Shown: in pieces, positions 55,291-64,000 of the stretch
How positions within the stretch are numbered: position 1 is the stretch's first letter
How the letters are laid out: each line of letters opens with the position of its first letter
Origin: Pseudomonas sp. P7548
GTDB lineage: Bacteria > Pseudomonadota > Gammaproteobacteria > Pseudomonadales > Pseudomonadaceae
Direction of reading: 5' to 3'
Assembly: GCF_013386585.1 (NCBI RefSeq)
Contig: NZ_JACARO010000015.1
Span: forward strand, 1-64,000
Length of the DNA stretch: 64,000 bases
Notes under the pieces: model-generated
Told to the model about the DNA's origin: nothing
The model's database searches: none
The model's input: the letters and a program-made list of their open reading frames with translations, nothing else
Made by a program: the position numbers and the translations under genes

Positions 55291-56211
55291 TCAGCCTTTC
55301 TTGCTGTCGAAGGTGGCCTTGACGATCTCGCCGATGCCGCCCACGGCGCCAATCACCTGGCTGGCTTCCAGCGGCATCAGGATGACCTTGCTGTTGTTGG
55401 CCGACGCCAGTTTGCCCAAGGCGTCGATGTATTTCTGCGCCACGAAGTAGTTGACCGCCTGCACGTTGCCCGACGCGATGGCCTCCGATACCACCTGCGT
55501 CGCGCGGGCTTCCGCTTCAGCCTGGCGTTCACGGGCTTCGGATTCAAGGAAGGCCGCCTGTCGGCTACCTTCGGCCTCAAGGATCTGTGCCTGCTTCTTG
55601 CCTTCGGCGGTCAGGATCGCCGAGGCGCGCAGGCCTTCGGCTTCAAGGATTTGTGCACGCTTGATCCGTTCGGCTTTCATCTGGCCGGACATGGCGGCCA
55701 TCAGGTCGGCGGGCGGACTGATATCCTTGATCTCGATACGGGTGATCTTGATGCCCCACGGCGCGGTGGCTTCGTCCACGGTTTTCAGCAGTTTTTCGTT
55801 GATACCGTCGCGTTGGCTGAGCATGGCGTCCAGCTCCATGGAGCCCAGCACGGTACGGATGTTGGTTTGCAGCAGGTTACGGATGGCATGTTCGAGGTTA
55901 TTGACCTCGTAGGCGGCCTGGGCGGTGTTGACCACTTGGAAGAAGCACACCGCATCGATCTGGACGGTGGCGTTGTCGGCGGTGATCACTTCCTGGGGCG
56001 GAATATCCAGCACGCTCTCCATCACGTTGATCTTGCGACCGATGCGGTCCATGACCGGGATGATGATGTTGAGACCGGGCTTGAGGGTGTTGGTATAGCG
56101 GCCGAAACGTTCGACGGTCCACTGGTAGCCCTGAGGCACCACCTTGAAGCCCATGAACAGGATGGCCACGGCCAGGCCCACGAAAAGAAGCAGTACGGTT
56201 CCGATCTGCAT
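55291..56211 (-). CDS. qmcA: SPFH/stomatin family protein (QmcA-like)
   Basis: This 306-residue protein has an N-terminal membrane anchor ([16 protein letters not shown]), the SPFH domain ([22 protein letters not shown]) and a long coiled coil rich in Ala/Glu. QmcA in E. coli forms membrane microdomain-associated oligomers and genetically interacts with FtsH. It is paired with nfeD. The full length is present. Confidence 0.94.
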   Translation of the reverse strand: MQIGTVLLLFVGLAVAILFMGFKVVPQGYQWTVERFGRYTNTLKPGLNIIIPVMDRIGRKINVMESVLDIPPQEVITADNATVQIDAVCFFQVVNTAQAAYEVNNLEHAIRNLLQTNIRTVLGSMELDAMLSQRDGINEKLLKTVDEATAPWGIKITRIEIKDISPPADLMAAMSGQMKAERIKRAQILEAEGLRASAILTAEGKKQAQILEAEGSRQAAFLESEARERQAEAEARATQVVSEAIASGNVQAVNYFVAQKYIDALGKLASANNSKVILMPLEASQVIGAVGGIGEIVKATFDSKKG

Positions 56212-56288
56212 AACGATTCCCTATCTGAAAGTGTCAGTGAAACGACGTTCGGCCGATTGTAACGGTCTCGTCACGGATAAGAACGGTT

Positions 56289-57974
56289 TCATGCCCCGAC
56301 AATCAAAGGATTTGTTTCTGAATCCCCAGGTGTTACGCGCAATACTTCAGCCAGGGTGGTGAGGCCGGCCCTCATCTTGTCGATACCGGCCATGCGCAGG
56401 CTGCACATGCCTTGTTCAAGCGCCGCCTGGCGCAGCGCCTGTATGTCGGCGCCGGGCGTGATGAGCGCCTTGAGCGCTTCGTCCACCACCATGATTTCAT
56501 AGAGACCGGCTCGACCCCGGTAGCCGCTGTCACGACACTCCATGCACCCGACCGCTTCATGGACTTCAGTGTCTTTCACGGCGCGTTTGCAGTGAGGGCA
56601 CAAGACCCTCACCAGCCGCTGCGCCATTACGCCTATCAGCGTAGCTTTGATCAAATAATGAGCAATGCCCAGTTCCTGCAAGCGACTGATGGCGCTGGGG
56701 GCATCGTTGGTGTGCAGGGTTGATAGCACCAGGTGCCCGGTCAGTGCGGCCTGGATCGCCATTTCTGCCGTTTCCTGATCACGAATCTCACCGATCATGA
56801 TGATGTCCGGGTCTTGTCGCAGCAGCGCGCGAATGCCGCTGGCGAAGGTCAGGTCGATGTTGTGCTGCACCTGCATCTGGTTGAAGGCGGGCTCGACCAT
56901 TTCGATCGGGTCTTCCACCGTGCACAGGTTGACCTCCCGGGTCGCCAGTTGCCTGAGTGTGGTGTAGAGCGTGCTGGTCTTGCCCGACCCCGTTGGCCCG
57001 GTGACGAGGATGATGCCATTGGCCTGGCGTGTCATGGCGTGCCAGCGTTGCTGATCATCGGCAGACAACCCCAGTTGGTCAAAGCCCTTGAGCAGGACCT
57101 GCGGGTCGAAAATGCGCATCACCAGTTTTTCGCCGAACGCCGTGGGCAAGGTGGACAGGCGCAGCTCCACCTCGGTGCCCGTGGGGCTCTTGGTCTTGAC
57201 TCGCCCATCCTGGGGTTTGCGCTTCTCTGCCACATTCATCCGGCCCAGGCTTTTGAGGCGGCTGACCACGGCCATGGTGACCTGGGGTGGGAACTGGTAG
57301 ACGTCGTGCAACAGCCCGTCGATGCGAAAACGCACGCGGCCCTGGTCGCGGCACGGCTCGATGTGGATATCGCTGGCTCGCTGGGCGAAGGCGTACTGCA
57401 GCAGCCAGTCGACGATATTGACGATGTGCGCGTCATTGGCATCCGGCTCCTTGTCGAGGGCACCAAGGTTGAGCAGTTCGGCAGCGCCGGGCGCAGCGGT
57501 CTTCTGGTCGGCGCCACTGACCGACTTGGCCAAGCGGTAAAACTCGCCGATGCAGCGCTGGATGTCCTGGGGGTTGGCGACCACGCGTTTGATCGAGCGT
57601 TTGAGCACCTGTGCCAGGCCGGCTTCCCAGCCGGTGATGCCGGGTTGGGCGCTGGCGATGGTGACGGTATGCGCATCCACGGCCACCGCGAGAATGCCAT
57701 GGCGTTGGGCAAAGGCGTGGGACATCAACGGCACCACGGTCGCCACGTCGATCTTCAACGGGTCGATGCGCAGATAAGGCTGCCCGACATGCCGGGCAAG
57801 CCATTGCGTCAGGGTTTCCAGGCAAGGCCCCTGGGCGGCAATGCACGCCAAGGGATGCAACGCATTGCTGGCGGGTTGCGCAGACAACTGCCGGGCGGTT
57901 TCGGGTGTTATCACGCCGCTGTCGACCAGGGCGGGTAACAGTCGATGCAGTTCCAAAGGTTGATCAACGGGCAT
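56289..57974 (-). CDS. GspE/PilB family secretion ATPase, orphan
   Basis: This 561-residue ATPase has an N-terminal GspE-N/MshEN domain, Walker A GPTGSGKT (about residues 326-333), Asp box and Walker B IGEIRDQET, the His box HLVLSTLHTND, and a C-terminal zinc site CPHC...CMEC. It matches type II secretion/type IV pilus ATPases, but no gsp or pil genes are nearby. P. aeruginosa PA5210 occupies the same location. Confidence 0.93.
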   Translation of the reverse strand: MPVDQPLELHRLLPALVDSGVITPETARQLSAQPASNALHPLACIAAQGPCLETLTQWLARHVGQPYLRIDPLKIDVATVVPLMSHAFAQRHGILAVAVDAHTVTIASAQPGITGWEAGLAQVLKRSIKRVVANPQDIQRCIGEFYRLAKSVSGADQKTAAPGAAELLNLGALDKEPDANDAHIVNIVDWLLQYAFAQRASDIHIEPCRDQGRVRFRIDGLLHDVYQFPPQVTMAVVSRLKSLGRMNVAEKRKPQDGRVKTKSPTGTEVELRLSTLPTAFGEKLVMRIFDPQVLLKGFDQLGLSADDQQRWHAMTRQANGIILVTGPTGSGKTSTLYTTLRQLATREVNLCTVEDPIEMVEPAFNQMQVQHNIDLTFASGIRALLRQDPDIIMIGEIRDQETAEMAIQAALTGHLVLSTLHTNDAPSAISRLQELGIAHYLIKATLIGVMAQRLVRVLCPHCKRAVKDTEVHEAVGCMECRDSGYRGRAGLYEIMVVDEALKALITPGADIQALRQAALEQGMCSLRMAGIDKMRAGLTTLAEVLRVTPGDSETNPLIVGA

Positions 57975-58059
57975 TGCAGGTTTCCTGGGCTGGCTTGGGG
58001 CGTAAACCCCAGGCTAGTCAGCCCCTGACTCGGCGCCTCCCGGCTTGTATTGCAGGCCT

Positions 58060-58398
58060 TTACAGCGCGACGGCCACCCGCTCTTGAGGCTCCACGGAAT
58101 CAGCTGCCCACAGTTCCAGACTGCACACGCTGATCACGTTTCGAATCTTTTCACCGATCACCTGGGCCCGGTGCCAACTCAGGCCATTCATCACGATATC
58201 CACGCTCAGTAGGTCGTCCTCGCGGTTCACCTGGACCTGGCTGGGTGTCAGAAACTGCAGCGCAAAGTAGTTGAGCACGCGGCACAGCACGTCCGGCTCA
58301 GCTTCGGCGACGATGCGGTAATGCGCCTGGCAATGCGCGCTGTTGACGGCCCACGCATCGACGCGGGTGGCGGGGTGGATGGTTTCGACGGCGTACAT
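58060..58398 (-). CDS. Small ACT-like protein of unknown function
   Basis: This 112-residue protein has no signal or membrane segment. Its alternating strands and helices (HYRIVAEAEPDVLCRVLNYFALQ, then DDLLSVDIVMNGLSWHRAQVIGEKIRNV) look like a single ACT domain as in acetolactate synthase small subunits. It is divergent from the Lrp gene with 127 bp between. It may modulate or respond to the regulator; that is inference. Confidence 0.72.
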   Translation of the reverse strand: MYAVETIHPATRVDAWAVNSAHCQAHYRIVAEAEPDVLCRVLNYFALQFLTPSQVQVNREDDLLSVDIVMNGLSWHRAQVIGEKIRNVISVCSLELWAADSVEPQERVAVAL

Positions 58399-58525
58399 GC
58401 TGACTCTCCAGATTCGATTGGAGAAATTTTTGCATTTGGCGTGGGAGATTTCTTATCTAAGATCGGCCATATTGGCGGATGTTTGAATCATCCAATTCAT
58501 CATATGTTAAATAAAAGGTATTTTT

Positions 58526-58996
58526 ATGCACAGCGAGTTGGACGCCTACGACCGTCGCATCCTGGCCCTGTTGCAAGAGGACGCCTCGCTGTCCAGTGCG
58601 CAGATCGCCGAGCAGGTGGGCTTGTCTCAATCGCCATGCTGGCGCCGTATCCAGCGGCTCAAGGAAGAGGGGGTGATCCGTGGCCAGGTCACCTTGCTGG
58701 ATCGCAAGAAGATCGGCCTCAACACGCAGATCTTCGCCGAGGTCAAACTCAACGCCCACGGTCGGTCCAACTTCACTGAGTTCACTGAGGCGATTCGCGG
58801 TTTTCCGGAAGTGCTGGAGTGTTATGTGCTGATGGGGGCGGTGGATTTTTTGCTGCGCATCGTGACGGCGGACATTGAGGCGTACGAGCGATTCTTCTTC
58901 GAGAAGCTGTCGATGGTGCCGGGGATTCAGGAGGTCAATTCGATTGTGGCGTTGTCGGAGATCAAGTCCACCACTAGCCTGCCAGTGTTGCGCTGA
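58526..58996 (+). CDS. Lrp/AsnC family regulator
   Basis: This 156-residue regulator has an N-terminal helix-turn-helix (DRRILALLQEDASLSSAQIAEQV-type, then GLSQSPCWRRIQRLKEEGVI) and a C-terminal RAM/ACT domain (EFTEAIRGFPEVLECYVLMGAVDFLL). The ligand is probably an amino acid. It is divergent from the ACT-like gene, and the shared 127 bp AT-rich region likely holds its operator. Confidence 0.95.
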   Translation: MHSELDAYDRRILALLQEDASLSSAQIAEQVGLSQSPCWRRIQRLKEEGVIRGQVTLLDRKKIGLNTQIFAEVKLNAHGRSNFTEFTEAIRGFPEVLECYVLMGAVDFLLRIVTADIEAYERFFFEKLSMVPGIQEVNSIVALSEIKSTTSLPVLR

Positions 58997-59009
58997 CAGT
59001 GAGGGCCTC

Positions 59010-59092
59010 TTCGCGGGCAAGCCCGCTCCCACATTTGACTGCATTCCAGAGTTGGAACACGGTCAAGGTGGGAGCGGGCTCGCCCGCGATGG
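59010..59092. repeat. Two REP elements, outward-facing
   Basis: REP copies of GTGGGAGCGGGCTTGCCCGC type occupy 59011-59034 (minus orientation) and 59068-59092 (plus orientation, with CTCGCCCGCG). Unlike the other pairs, the ends turn toward each other the opposite way, and the arms differ, so this is a degraded doublet. Confidence 0.75.
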
Positions 59093-59097
59093 CGTCC

Positions 59098-60465
59098 TTA
59101 CAGACGCAACAAAGTCTTCCACGCCCGGTTCTGATACACCGCAATCGCCTGATGCATCCGCGCATCCAGCGACTCATCGGTGATCAGTTGGTTGGCCAGT
59201 TGCGCCAACTTGTTCAGCTCGCCGTACAAACGGTCCAGCTCTGGAATGTCCACCACATGGCGCGCATGGTGCAGCCAGGCCTGGATGCGTTCGATACGCG
59301 GCAGTTGTTCGGCCAGGTCTTCCGGCTGCTGCTGGTAACGCGGCAGTTGCAGGGCGACGGCGTCGTCAGCCAGCAGGCGTGGCAACCAGTTGGTGATTTG
59401 TGCCGCGCCCTGGCGATTGCCGCGCACGTTGCGGTCGGCGGTCCAAGCACGGGCCAGCAACCAGCGGGACGCATTCAGTGAGAACAGGCCCCAACGCACA
59501 TCGTCCAGTTCTTCGATGAATTGCTCGGGCGCGGCTTTGCGGATGTCTTCGTCGTCGTCACCGGCTTGCACCAGCGGGCGCCAGTCTTCCAGCAGGGCAT
59601 CCAGTGCGCTGCGCAGTTCGCTGGTGGATTGGCGAGGGGCGGCCTGGCCGAGGCTGCCGATCAGGGCACGCAGTTCGCCGAGGTTGTCGACCCAGTCCTT
59701 CAGCAGGCGCCAGTGGCCATTGAAGCGGTATTGCTCGGCCAGGCGCTGGCTGCTGCCGAGCAGGTGCCAGAGGATGGCGGCAAACGCGTCGTCCAAAGGC
59801 ATTTCGGCGTGCAGTTCAGGCGCCGGCAGGCTCAGGGAATAGCTGCTGGCGTCGTACAGGCGATAGCCGCGCTCGGCCTTGCTGATGTCACATGGCATCA
59901 GGGCCAGGGTGGCGGCCAGCTCGGCGGCCAGTTCCAGCAGGGCAGCCGGTTCGCCTTCGCGCAGTTCCAGTTCCAGTTCGCAGATTTCTTCTTTCTGCTT
60001 GCCGACCACCACGTGGCCCAGGTCCAGGGCAGCTTCGATGACCACCTTGGCCTTGCCGCGGCCCCAGGCGATTTCCGCGCGCTCACGCACGAAGTCGGTG
60101 GTGAAGATTGGCTTGAGGGTCTTTTTGTCCAGGTCGGCCAGTTGCTCGGGCCAGCATTCGCCGTCGAGCTTCTTCACGTCGAGCTTGGCTTTGGGCAGGT
60201 CCCAGTTGTACTCGTTGCGTTCCGACAAGCCGGCGACGCTCTGGCCACGGGTCTTGAGGGTCTGGATGATGTCGTCACCGTCCTTGCGCAGGCGCAGGGC
60301 GACTTTGGCCTGGGCCAGGTCGCGCTCGGGGGTGTCGAAATACTGGTTCATCAACTCACGGCGTTCCCAGCCACTTTTGTTGCGTTTTTTCAGGAGCGGG
60401 TGCTCACGCAGCGCGGCGAGGGTCTCGCGGCTGACGCGGAGCTTGATTTCGGTTTCTTTTTGCAT
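59098..60465 (-). CDS. CYTH and CHAD domain protein (inorganic triphosphatase-like)
   Basis: This 455-residue protein begins with the CYTH signature ETEIKLR (ExExK at residues 4-8) and has strand pairs with acidic/basic residues (ALRLRKDGDDIIQTLKTRG; ELELELREGE) forming the triphosphate tunnel. The C-terminal half is a helical CHAD-type domain with conserved His (WHLLGSS, RIQAWLHHARHV), thought to bind polyphosphate. Related to YgiF. Start 60465 fits the CYTH start. Confidence 0.93.
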   Translation of the reverse strand: MQKETEIKLRVSRETLAALREHPLLKKRNKSGWERRELMNQYFDTPERDLAQAKVALRLRKDGDDIIQTLKTRGQSVAGLSERNEYNWDLPKAKLDVKKLDGECWPEQLADLDKKTLKPIFTTDFVRERAEIAWGRGKAKVVIEAALDLGHVVVGKQKEEICELELELREGEPAALLELAAELAATLALMPCDISKAERGYRLYDASSYSLSLPAPELHAEMPLDDAFAAILWHLLGSSQRLAEQYRFNGHWRLLKDWVDNLGELRALIGSLGQAAPRQSTSELRSALDALLEDWRPLVQAGDDDEDIRKAAPEQFIEELDDVRWGLFSLNASRWLLARAWTADRNVRGNRQGAAQITNWLPRLLADDAVALQLPRYQQQPEDLAEQLPRIERIQAWLHHARHVVDIPELDRLYGELNKLAQLANQLITDESLDARMHQAIAVYQNRAWKTLLRL

Positions 60466-60623
60466 GGCCGGAACATCCAGGATCGGGAGCGCAGCCGGGG
60501 AAAAGAGTGGCTGCCAAGGTTGTGCAGTGTACAGGACTGAGCCCGGCAACGCGCCGCAACGGTTTATTGTGTCGTGCAGATGGCTCTATAGTGGGGCTCA
60601 TCCGGGAAGTTGAGAGACCGCGC

Positions 60624-61772
60624 ATGCCATTACCGTCCATGAAAGAGCAGTTCGCCGCGCTGATTGCTGCGCCGTCGGTCAGTTGCACCCAGGCGTCTCT
60701 CGACCAGACCAACCGCCCGGTGATCGATTTGCTCGCCGGTTGGCTGGGGGACCTGGGGTTTGCCATCGACATCCAGCAAGTCAGCCCCGGCAAATTCAAC
60801 CTGCTCGCCAGCTTCGGCAGTGGCCCGGGCGGGTTGGTGTTGGCAGGTCACAGCGATACGGTTCCGTATGACGCCGCATTGTGGAAGACCGACCCGCTCA
60901 AGCTGACGGAAGTTGACGGCCGCTGGGTAGGGCTGGGCAGTTGCGACATGAAGGGCTTTTTCGCCCTGGCCATCGAAGCGGTGTTGCCGCTGCTGGACCA
61001 ACCGTTCAAGCAGCCGCTGTTGATCCTCGCTACCTGTGATGAAGAAAGCTCCATGTCCGGCGCCCGTGCGCTGGCCGAAGCCGGTCGGCCACTGGGGCGT
61101 GCGGCTGTGATTGGCGAGCCCACCGGCCTCAAGCCGATCCGCCTGCACAAAGGTGTGATGATGGAACGTATCGACATCCTGGGCCAAAGTGGCCATTCGT
61201 CGGATCCGAGCCTGGGCCACAGCGCACTTGAGGCTATGCACGACGCCATTGGCGAACTGCGCGGCCTGCGCCTGGCCTGGCAACGCGAGTACCGCAACCC
61301 GCAATTCAGTGTGCCCCAGCCGACCATGAACTTTGGCTGCATCCACGGTGGCGACAATCCCAACCGCATCTGCGGCCAGTGTTCCCTGGAATTCGACCTG
61401 CGCCCCCTGCCGGGCATGGACCCCCAGGTGCTGCGCGATGCAATCCGGCAGAAGCTGCAACCCCTGGCCGAGCGTCATCAGGTCAAGATCGATTACGCGC
61501 CGTTGTTCCCCGAAGTGCCGCCGTTCGAACAACCCGAAGACGCCGAACTGGTGCGGGTGGCCGAACGTTTGACCGGTCATCGTGCCGAAGCAGTAGCGTT
61601 CGGCACCGAAGCGCCTTATCTTCAGCGCCTCGGGTGTGAAACCCTGGTGCTGGGCCCCGGCGATATCGCCTGCGCCCATCAGCCGGGCGAGTACCTCGAA
61701 ATGTCACGCTTGACGCCTACAGTGCGTCTATTGCGGGAACTGATCGAACACTACTGCCTGAAACCTGCGTAA
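60624..61772 (+). CDS. argE: Acetylornithine deacetylase
   Basis: This 382-residue M20 metallopeptidase-family enzyme releases ornithine from N-acetylornithine. Metal ligands lie in VLAGHSDTVPYD (His, Asp), GSCDMKGFFAL and CDEESSMSGAR (Glu). The late domain ligand is EAP-YLQ with GPGDIACAHQPGEYLEM. ATG 60624 follows TTGAGAGA. argA lies 135 bp downstream. The argE-argA pairing puts acetylation and deacetylation of the pathway together. Confidence 0.92.
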   Translation: MPLPSMKEQFAALIAAPSVSCTQASLDQTNRPVIDLLAGWLGDLGFAIDIQQVSPGKFNLLASFGSGPGGLVLAGHSDTVPYDAALWKTDPLKLTEVDGRWVGLGSCDMKGFFALAIEAVLPLLDQPFKQPLLILATCDEESSMSGARALAEAGRPLGRAAVIGEPTGLKPIRLHKGVMMERIDILGQSGHSSDPSLGHSALEAMHDAIGELRGLRLAWQREYRNPQFSVPQPTMNFGCIHGGDNPNRICGQCSLEFDLRPLPGMDPQVLRDAIRQKLQPLAERHQVKIDYAPLFPEVPPFEQPEDAELVRVAERLTGHRAEAVAFGTEAPYLQRLGCETLVLGPGDIACAHQPGEYLEMSRLTPTVRLLRELIEHYCLKPA

Positions 61773-61811
61773 TTTAACCCCTGCCCATTCGTACATAGAA
61801 GGAGAGCGAGC

Positions 61812-61838
61812 GTGTCGCCAAGCCTGTTCCGACGATAA
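61812..61838 (+). CDS. Possible leader peptide MSPSLFRR before argA
   Basis: GTG 61812 stands 7 bp after AAGGAG and opens eight codons, ending with two CGA Arg codons before TAA (61836-61838). It lies 69 bp before the argA ATG. The strong ribosome-binding site and the consecutive rare Arg codons suggest an arginine-responsive leader, but no clear terminator hairpin follows, and chance cannot be excluded. An unrelated 29-codon frame runs on the opposite strand over the same DNA. Confidence 0.3.
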   Translation: MSPSLFRR

Positions 61839-61907
61839 CCATCAGCCCGCTGTGCGCTTTCATGATTCATCCTTTTTCGGCTGCTTTTTATTACAGGCCC
61901 AGGTGTT

Positions 61908-63209
61908 ATGCCCGACTACGTAAATTGGCTTCGTCACGCTTCGCCCTACATCAATGCCCACCGCGACTGCACCTTTGTGGTCATGCTCCCGGGCGACGGT
62001 GTGGAACACCCCAACTTCGGCAATATCGTCCACGACCTGGTGCTGCTCCACAGCCTGGGCGTGCGGCTGGTGCTGGTCCATGGTTCACGCCCACAGATCG
62101 AAACCCGTCTTGAAGCGCGTGGCCTCACCCCGGCTTACCACGAAGGCTTGCGCATCACCGATGCTGCAACGCTGGAGTGTGTGATCGACGCAGTCGGCCA
62201 CTTGCGCATTGCCATTGAAGCGCGCCTGTCCATGGACATGGCTTCCTCGCCGATGCAGGGCTCGCGCCTGCGGGTAGCCAGCGGCAACCTGGTGACCGCA
62301 CGGCCAATCGGTGTGCTCGAAGGGGTGGACTACCACCACACCGGCGAAGTGCGCCGGGTCGACCGCAAGGGCATCAACCGCCTGCTGGACGAGCGCTCCA
62401 TCGTGCTGTTGTCGCCCCTGGGTTACTCGCCCACTGGCGAAATATTCAACCTGGCTTGCGAAGACGTCGCCACGCGCGCCGCCATCGACCTGGGCGCCGA
62501 CAAACTGCTGCTGTTCGGCGCCGATCTGGGCCTGATCGATGAGCATGGCCGCCTGGTGCGCGAACTGCGCCCGCAACAAGTGCCAGCGCATCTGCAGCGC
62601 CTGGGCAAAAGTAACTATCAGGCCGAATTGCTCGATGCAGCCGCAGAGGCATGCCGGGGCGGGGTTGGGCGCAGCCACATCGTGAGCTACGCCGAAGACG
62701 GCGCCTTGCTCACCGAGCTATTTACCCGGGACGGCGGCGGTACGCTGGTGGCCCAGGAACAATTCGAGCAGGTGCGCGAAGCGGCGATTGAAGACGTCGG
62801 TGGGTTGCTCGACCTGATCAGCCCGCTGGAAGAGCAGGGCATCCTGGTGCGCCGCTCGCGGGAAGTGTTGGAGCGTGAGATCGAACAGTTCAGCGTGGTG
62901 GAGCGCGAGGGCATGATCATCGCCTGCGCGGCGCTGTACCAGATCGCGGATTCGGACGCGGGCGAGCTGGCGTGCCTGGCGGTCAACCCGGAGTACCGTC
63001 ATGGTGCGCGGGGTGATGTGTTGCTGGAACGCATCGAGACCCGGGCGCGGGCGCAGGGTTTGAAGACCTTGTTTGTCCTCACCACCCGTACCGCCCACTG
63101 GTTCCGTGAGCGCGGTTTTGAACCGAGCAGCGTGGACCGCCTGCCGTCAGCGCGGGCGTCGCTGTACAACTACCAGCGTAACTCGAAGATTTTCGAAAAG
63201 GCGCTGTAA
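61908..63209 (+). CDS. argA: N-acetylglutamate synthase
   Basis: This 433-residue enzyme makes N-acetylglutamate, the first step of arginine synthesis. The N-terminal amino acid kinase-like domain (LVHGSRPQIETRLEARG) binds arginine for feedback inhibition, and the C-terminal GNAT domain (LACLAVNPEYRHGARGDVLLERIETRARAQG) carries the acetyl-CoA site. The length is as in P. aeruginosa ArgA. The ribosome-binding site before 61908 is weak. Confidence 0.97.
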   Translation: MPDYVNWLRHASPYINAHRDCTFVVMLPGDGVEHPNFGNIVHDLVLLHSLGVRLVLVHGSRPQIETRLEARGLTPAYHEGLRITDAATLECVIDAVGHLRIAIEARLSMDMASSPMQGSRLRVASGNLVTARPIGVLEGVDYHHTGEVRRVDRKGINRLLDERSIVLLSPLGYSPTGEIFNLACEDVATRAAIDLGADKLLLFGADLGLIDEHGRLVRELRPQQVPAHLQRLGKSNYQAELLDAAAEACRGGVGRSHIVSYAEDGALLTELFTRDGGGTLVAQEQFEQVREAAIEDVGGLLDLISPLEEQGILVRRSREVLEREIEQFSVVEREGMIIACAALYQIADSDAGELACLAVNPEYRHGARGDVLLERIETRARAQGLKTLFVLTTRTAHWFRERGFEPSSVDRLPSARASLYNYQRNSKIFEKAL

Positions 63210-63230
63210 CTAATAGCAGGGGCAGGTTTT

Positions 63231-63317
63231 TGTGGGAGCTGGCTTGCCTGCGATACAAGCACCTCGGTCTTTCAGTTGATCCGAGGTGATGCAATTGCAG
63301 GCAAGCCAGCTCTCACA
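63231..63317. repeat. REPIN, GTGGGAGCTGGCTTGCCTGC type
   Basis: Inverted REP pair between the convergent argA and tauA genes; the right arm has substitutions (AGCTCTCAC). Confidence 0.88.
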
Positions 63318-63328
63318 TTGGATTGCGT

Positions 63329-64000
63329 TTAATCTCGAGCGAATTTGTCAGTGACGAACGCCGAATAGTCCGGCAGCACCGTCTCAACCTTCCCCTGTTC
63401 CTTCAAGAACTTCGCTGTTTCCCCAATCGCCTTCGCCGTGCCGCCTTTAAGCAGCGCGTCGGTTTGCTGCGCCTGGGCGTCGGGGAATGTGGTGCCGGCC
63501 AGCAACTCAGGAATGTCGGCGGCGTTCGAGCCTGTCAATTTAGCGATTTTCTGCACGGGCTCGGAGTCGACTGTCCAGCTGTTTTTATGGGCGGCGTAAT
63601 CGGCGAATGAGTCGAGGGTGACCTTGGCAAACTTGGCCACTACGTCAGGATGTTTTTCGGCGAAATCCTTGCGGGCCACCCACACTTCAAAGGTGGGCGC
63701 GCCCCACAGGCCCACCTGGGCCGCGTCTGTCAGGGTTTTGCCGGTCTTGCGGATCTCGCCCAGGGCGGGCGACCACACGAAGGCGCCGTCAATATCGCCC
63801 CGTTTCCACGCGGCGGCGATTTCGGCTGGTTGCAGGTTCACGACTTTGACTTTTTTAGTGTCCAGGCCCCAGTGCTTCAACGCGCCGAGCAGGCTGTAAT
63901 GAGAGGTTGAGACAAAAGGCGTGGCGATGGTTTTGCCGACCAGGTCCTGCGGTGTGTCGATGCCGCTGCCGTTGCGCACTACCAAGGCTTCAGAAGCATT
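63329..64000 (-). CDS. tauA: Taurine ABC transporter substrate-binding protein, N-terminus cut off
   Basis: The gene runs off the right edge of the window; 223 C-terminal residues are visible. NASEALVVRNGSGIDTP and VGKTIATPFVSTSHYSLLGAL followed by AWKRGDIDGAFVWSPALGEI are typical of TauA, the periplasmic taurine/sulfonate binding protein. The signal peptide is outside the window. tauBC should follow on the far side of the start, or elsewhere. Confidence 0.88.
   Translation of the reverse strand, partial: NASEALVVRNGSGIDTPQDLVGKTIATPFVSTSHYSLLGALKHWGLDTKKVKVVNLQPAEIAAAWKRGDIDGAFVWSPALGEIRKTGKTLTDAAQVGLWGAPTFEVWVARKDFAEKHPDVVAKFAKVTLDSFADYAAHKNSWTVDSEPVQKIAKLTGSNAADIPELLAGTTFPDAQAQQTDALLKGGTAKAIGETAKFLKEQGKVETVLPDYSAFVTDKFARD

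Overview
The window is a piece of chromosome from a Pseudomonas, most likely of the P. fluorescens group. This is inferred from the high GC content, the gene order (algP, hemB-ppk1/ppx, trxA-rho-acyltransferase-ubiD, zapA-6S RNA-ygfA, ygfB-pepP-ubiH, gcvTH, argE-argA) and the many REP/REPIN palindromes typical of that group. It is dense backbone DNA. I see no insertion sequence, prophage, integrase, tRNA, rRNA or CRISPR array.

Layout. 1-4060: the repetitive tail of AlgP, an ABC-F ATPase, a small MscS-type channel and a LysE/RhtB exporter. 4090-7236 (minus): a four-gene envelope operon (COG3014 lipoprotein, YcfL, LpoB, CsgG-like periplasmic protein). 7505-12789: a cytochrome c-FTR1 iron permease, YaiI, ElbB, a sterol-desaturase-like membrane enzyme and DedA. 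12998-17900: hemB and the polyphosphate pair ppk1 and ppx, convergent around a REPIN with a terminator nested inside it. 18349-22843: a chaperone-usher pilus cluster with DUF1120-type subunits. 22815-26607: a polar amino acid ABC importer with a divergent FadR-type regulator.

26729-33184: trxA, rho with a C-rich leader, an acyltransferase-SGNH protein, ubiD and a ferredoxin-flavin reductase. 33319-38536: a PagP-like outer membrane protein, a TonB-dependent receptor, ChaC and GlpT, the last with a GlpR-like operator. 38829-42590: a quinone oxidoreductase, a FliL-like protein, an EVE protein, a 49-residue membrane peptide, 5-formyl-THF cyclo-ligase, 6S RNA, zapA and a ZapB-like coiled coil. 42729-47518: ygfB-pepP-ubiH-DUF4442-ubiI. 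47741-52203: iron(III) SBP and permease (split by a REPIN), gcvT and gcvH. 52304-58398 (minus): a DegT aminotransferase, two exported proteins, an NfeD/SPFH pair, an orphan GspE ATPase and an ACT-like small protein. 58526-64000: an Lrp regulator, a CYTH-CHAD protein, argE, argA preceded by a possible Arg-Arg leader peptide, and the end of tauA.

Most genes are housekeeping. The less explained parts are the LpoB-type operon (P. aeruginosa PBP1b is known to use LpoP instead), the divergent PagP-like protein, the reductase coupled to ubiD, the thioesterase-like gene inside the ubiquinone operon, the leader ORF before argA and the DUF1120 pilus. Start sites were moved from the longest possible frame to the start with the best ribosome-binding site or family N-terminus. 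No database search was possible, so all family names rest on recognising sequence motifs and gene order.
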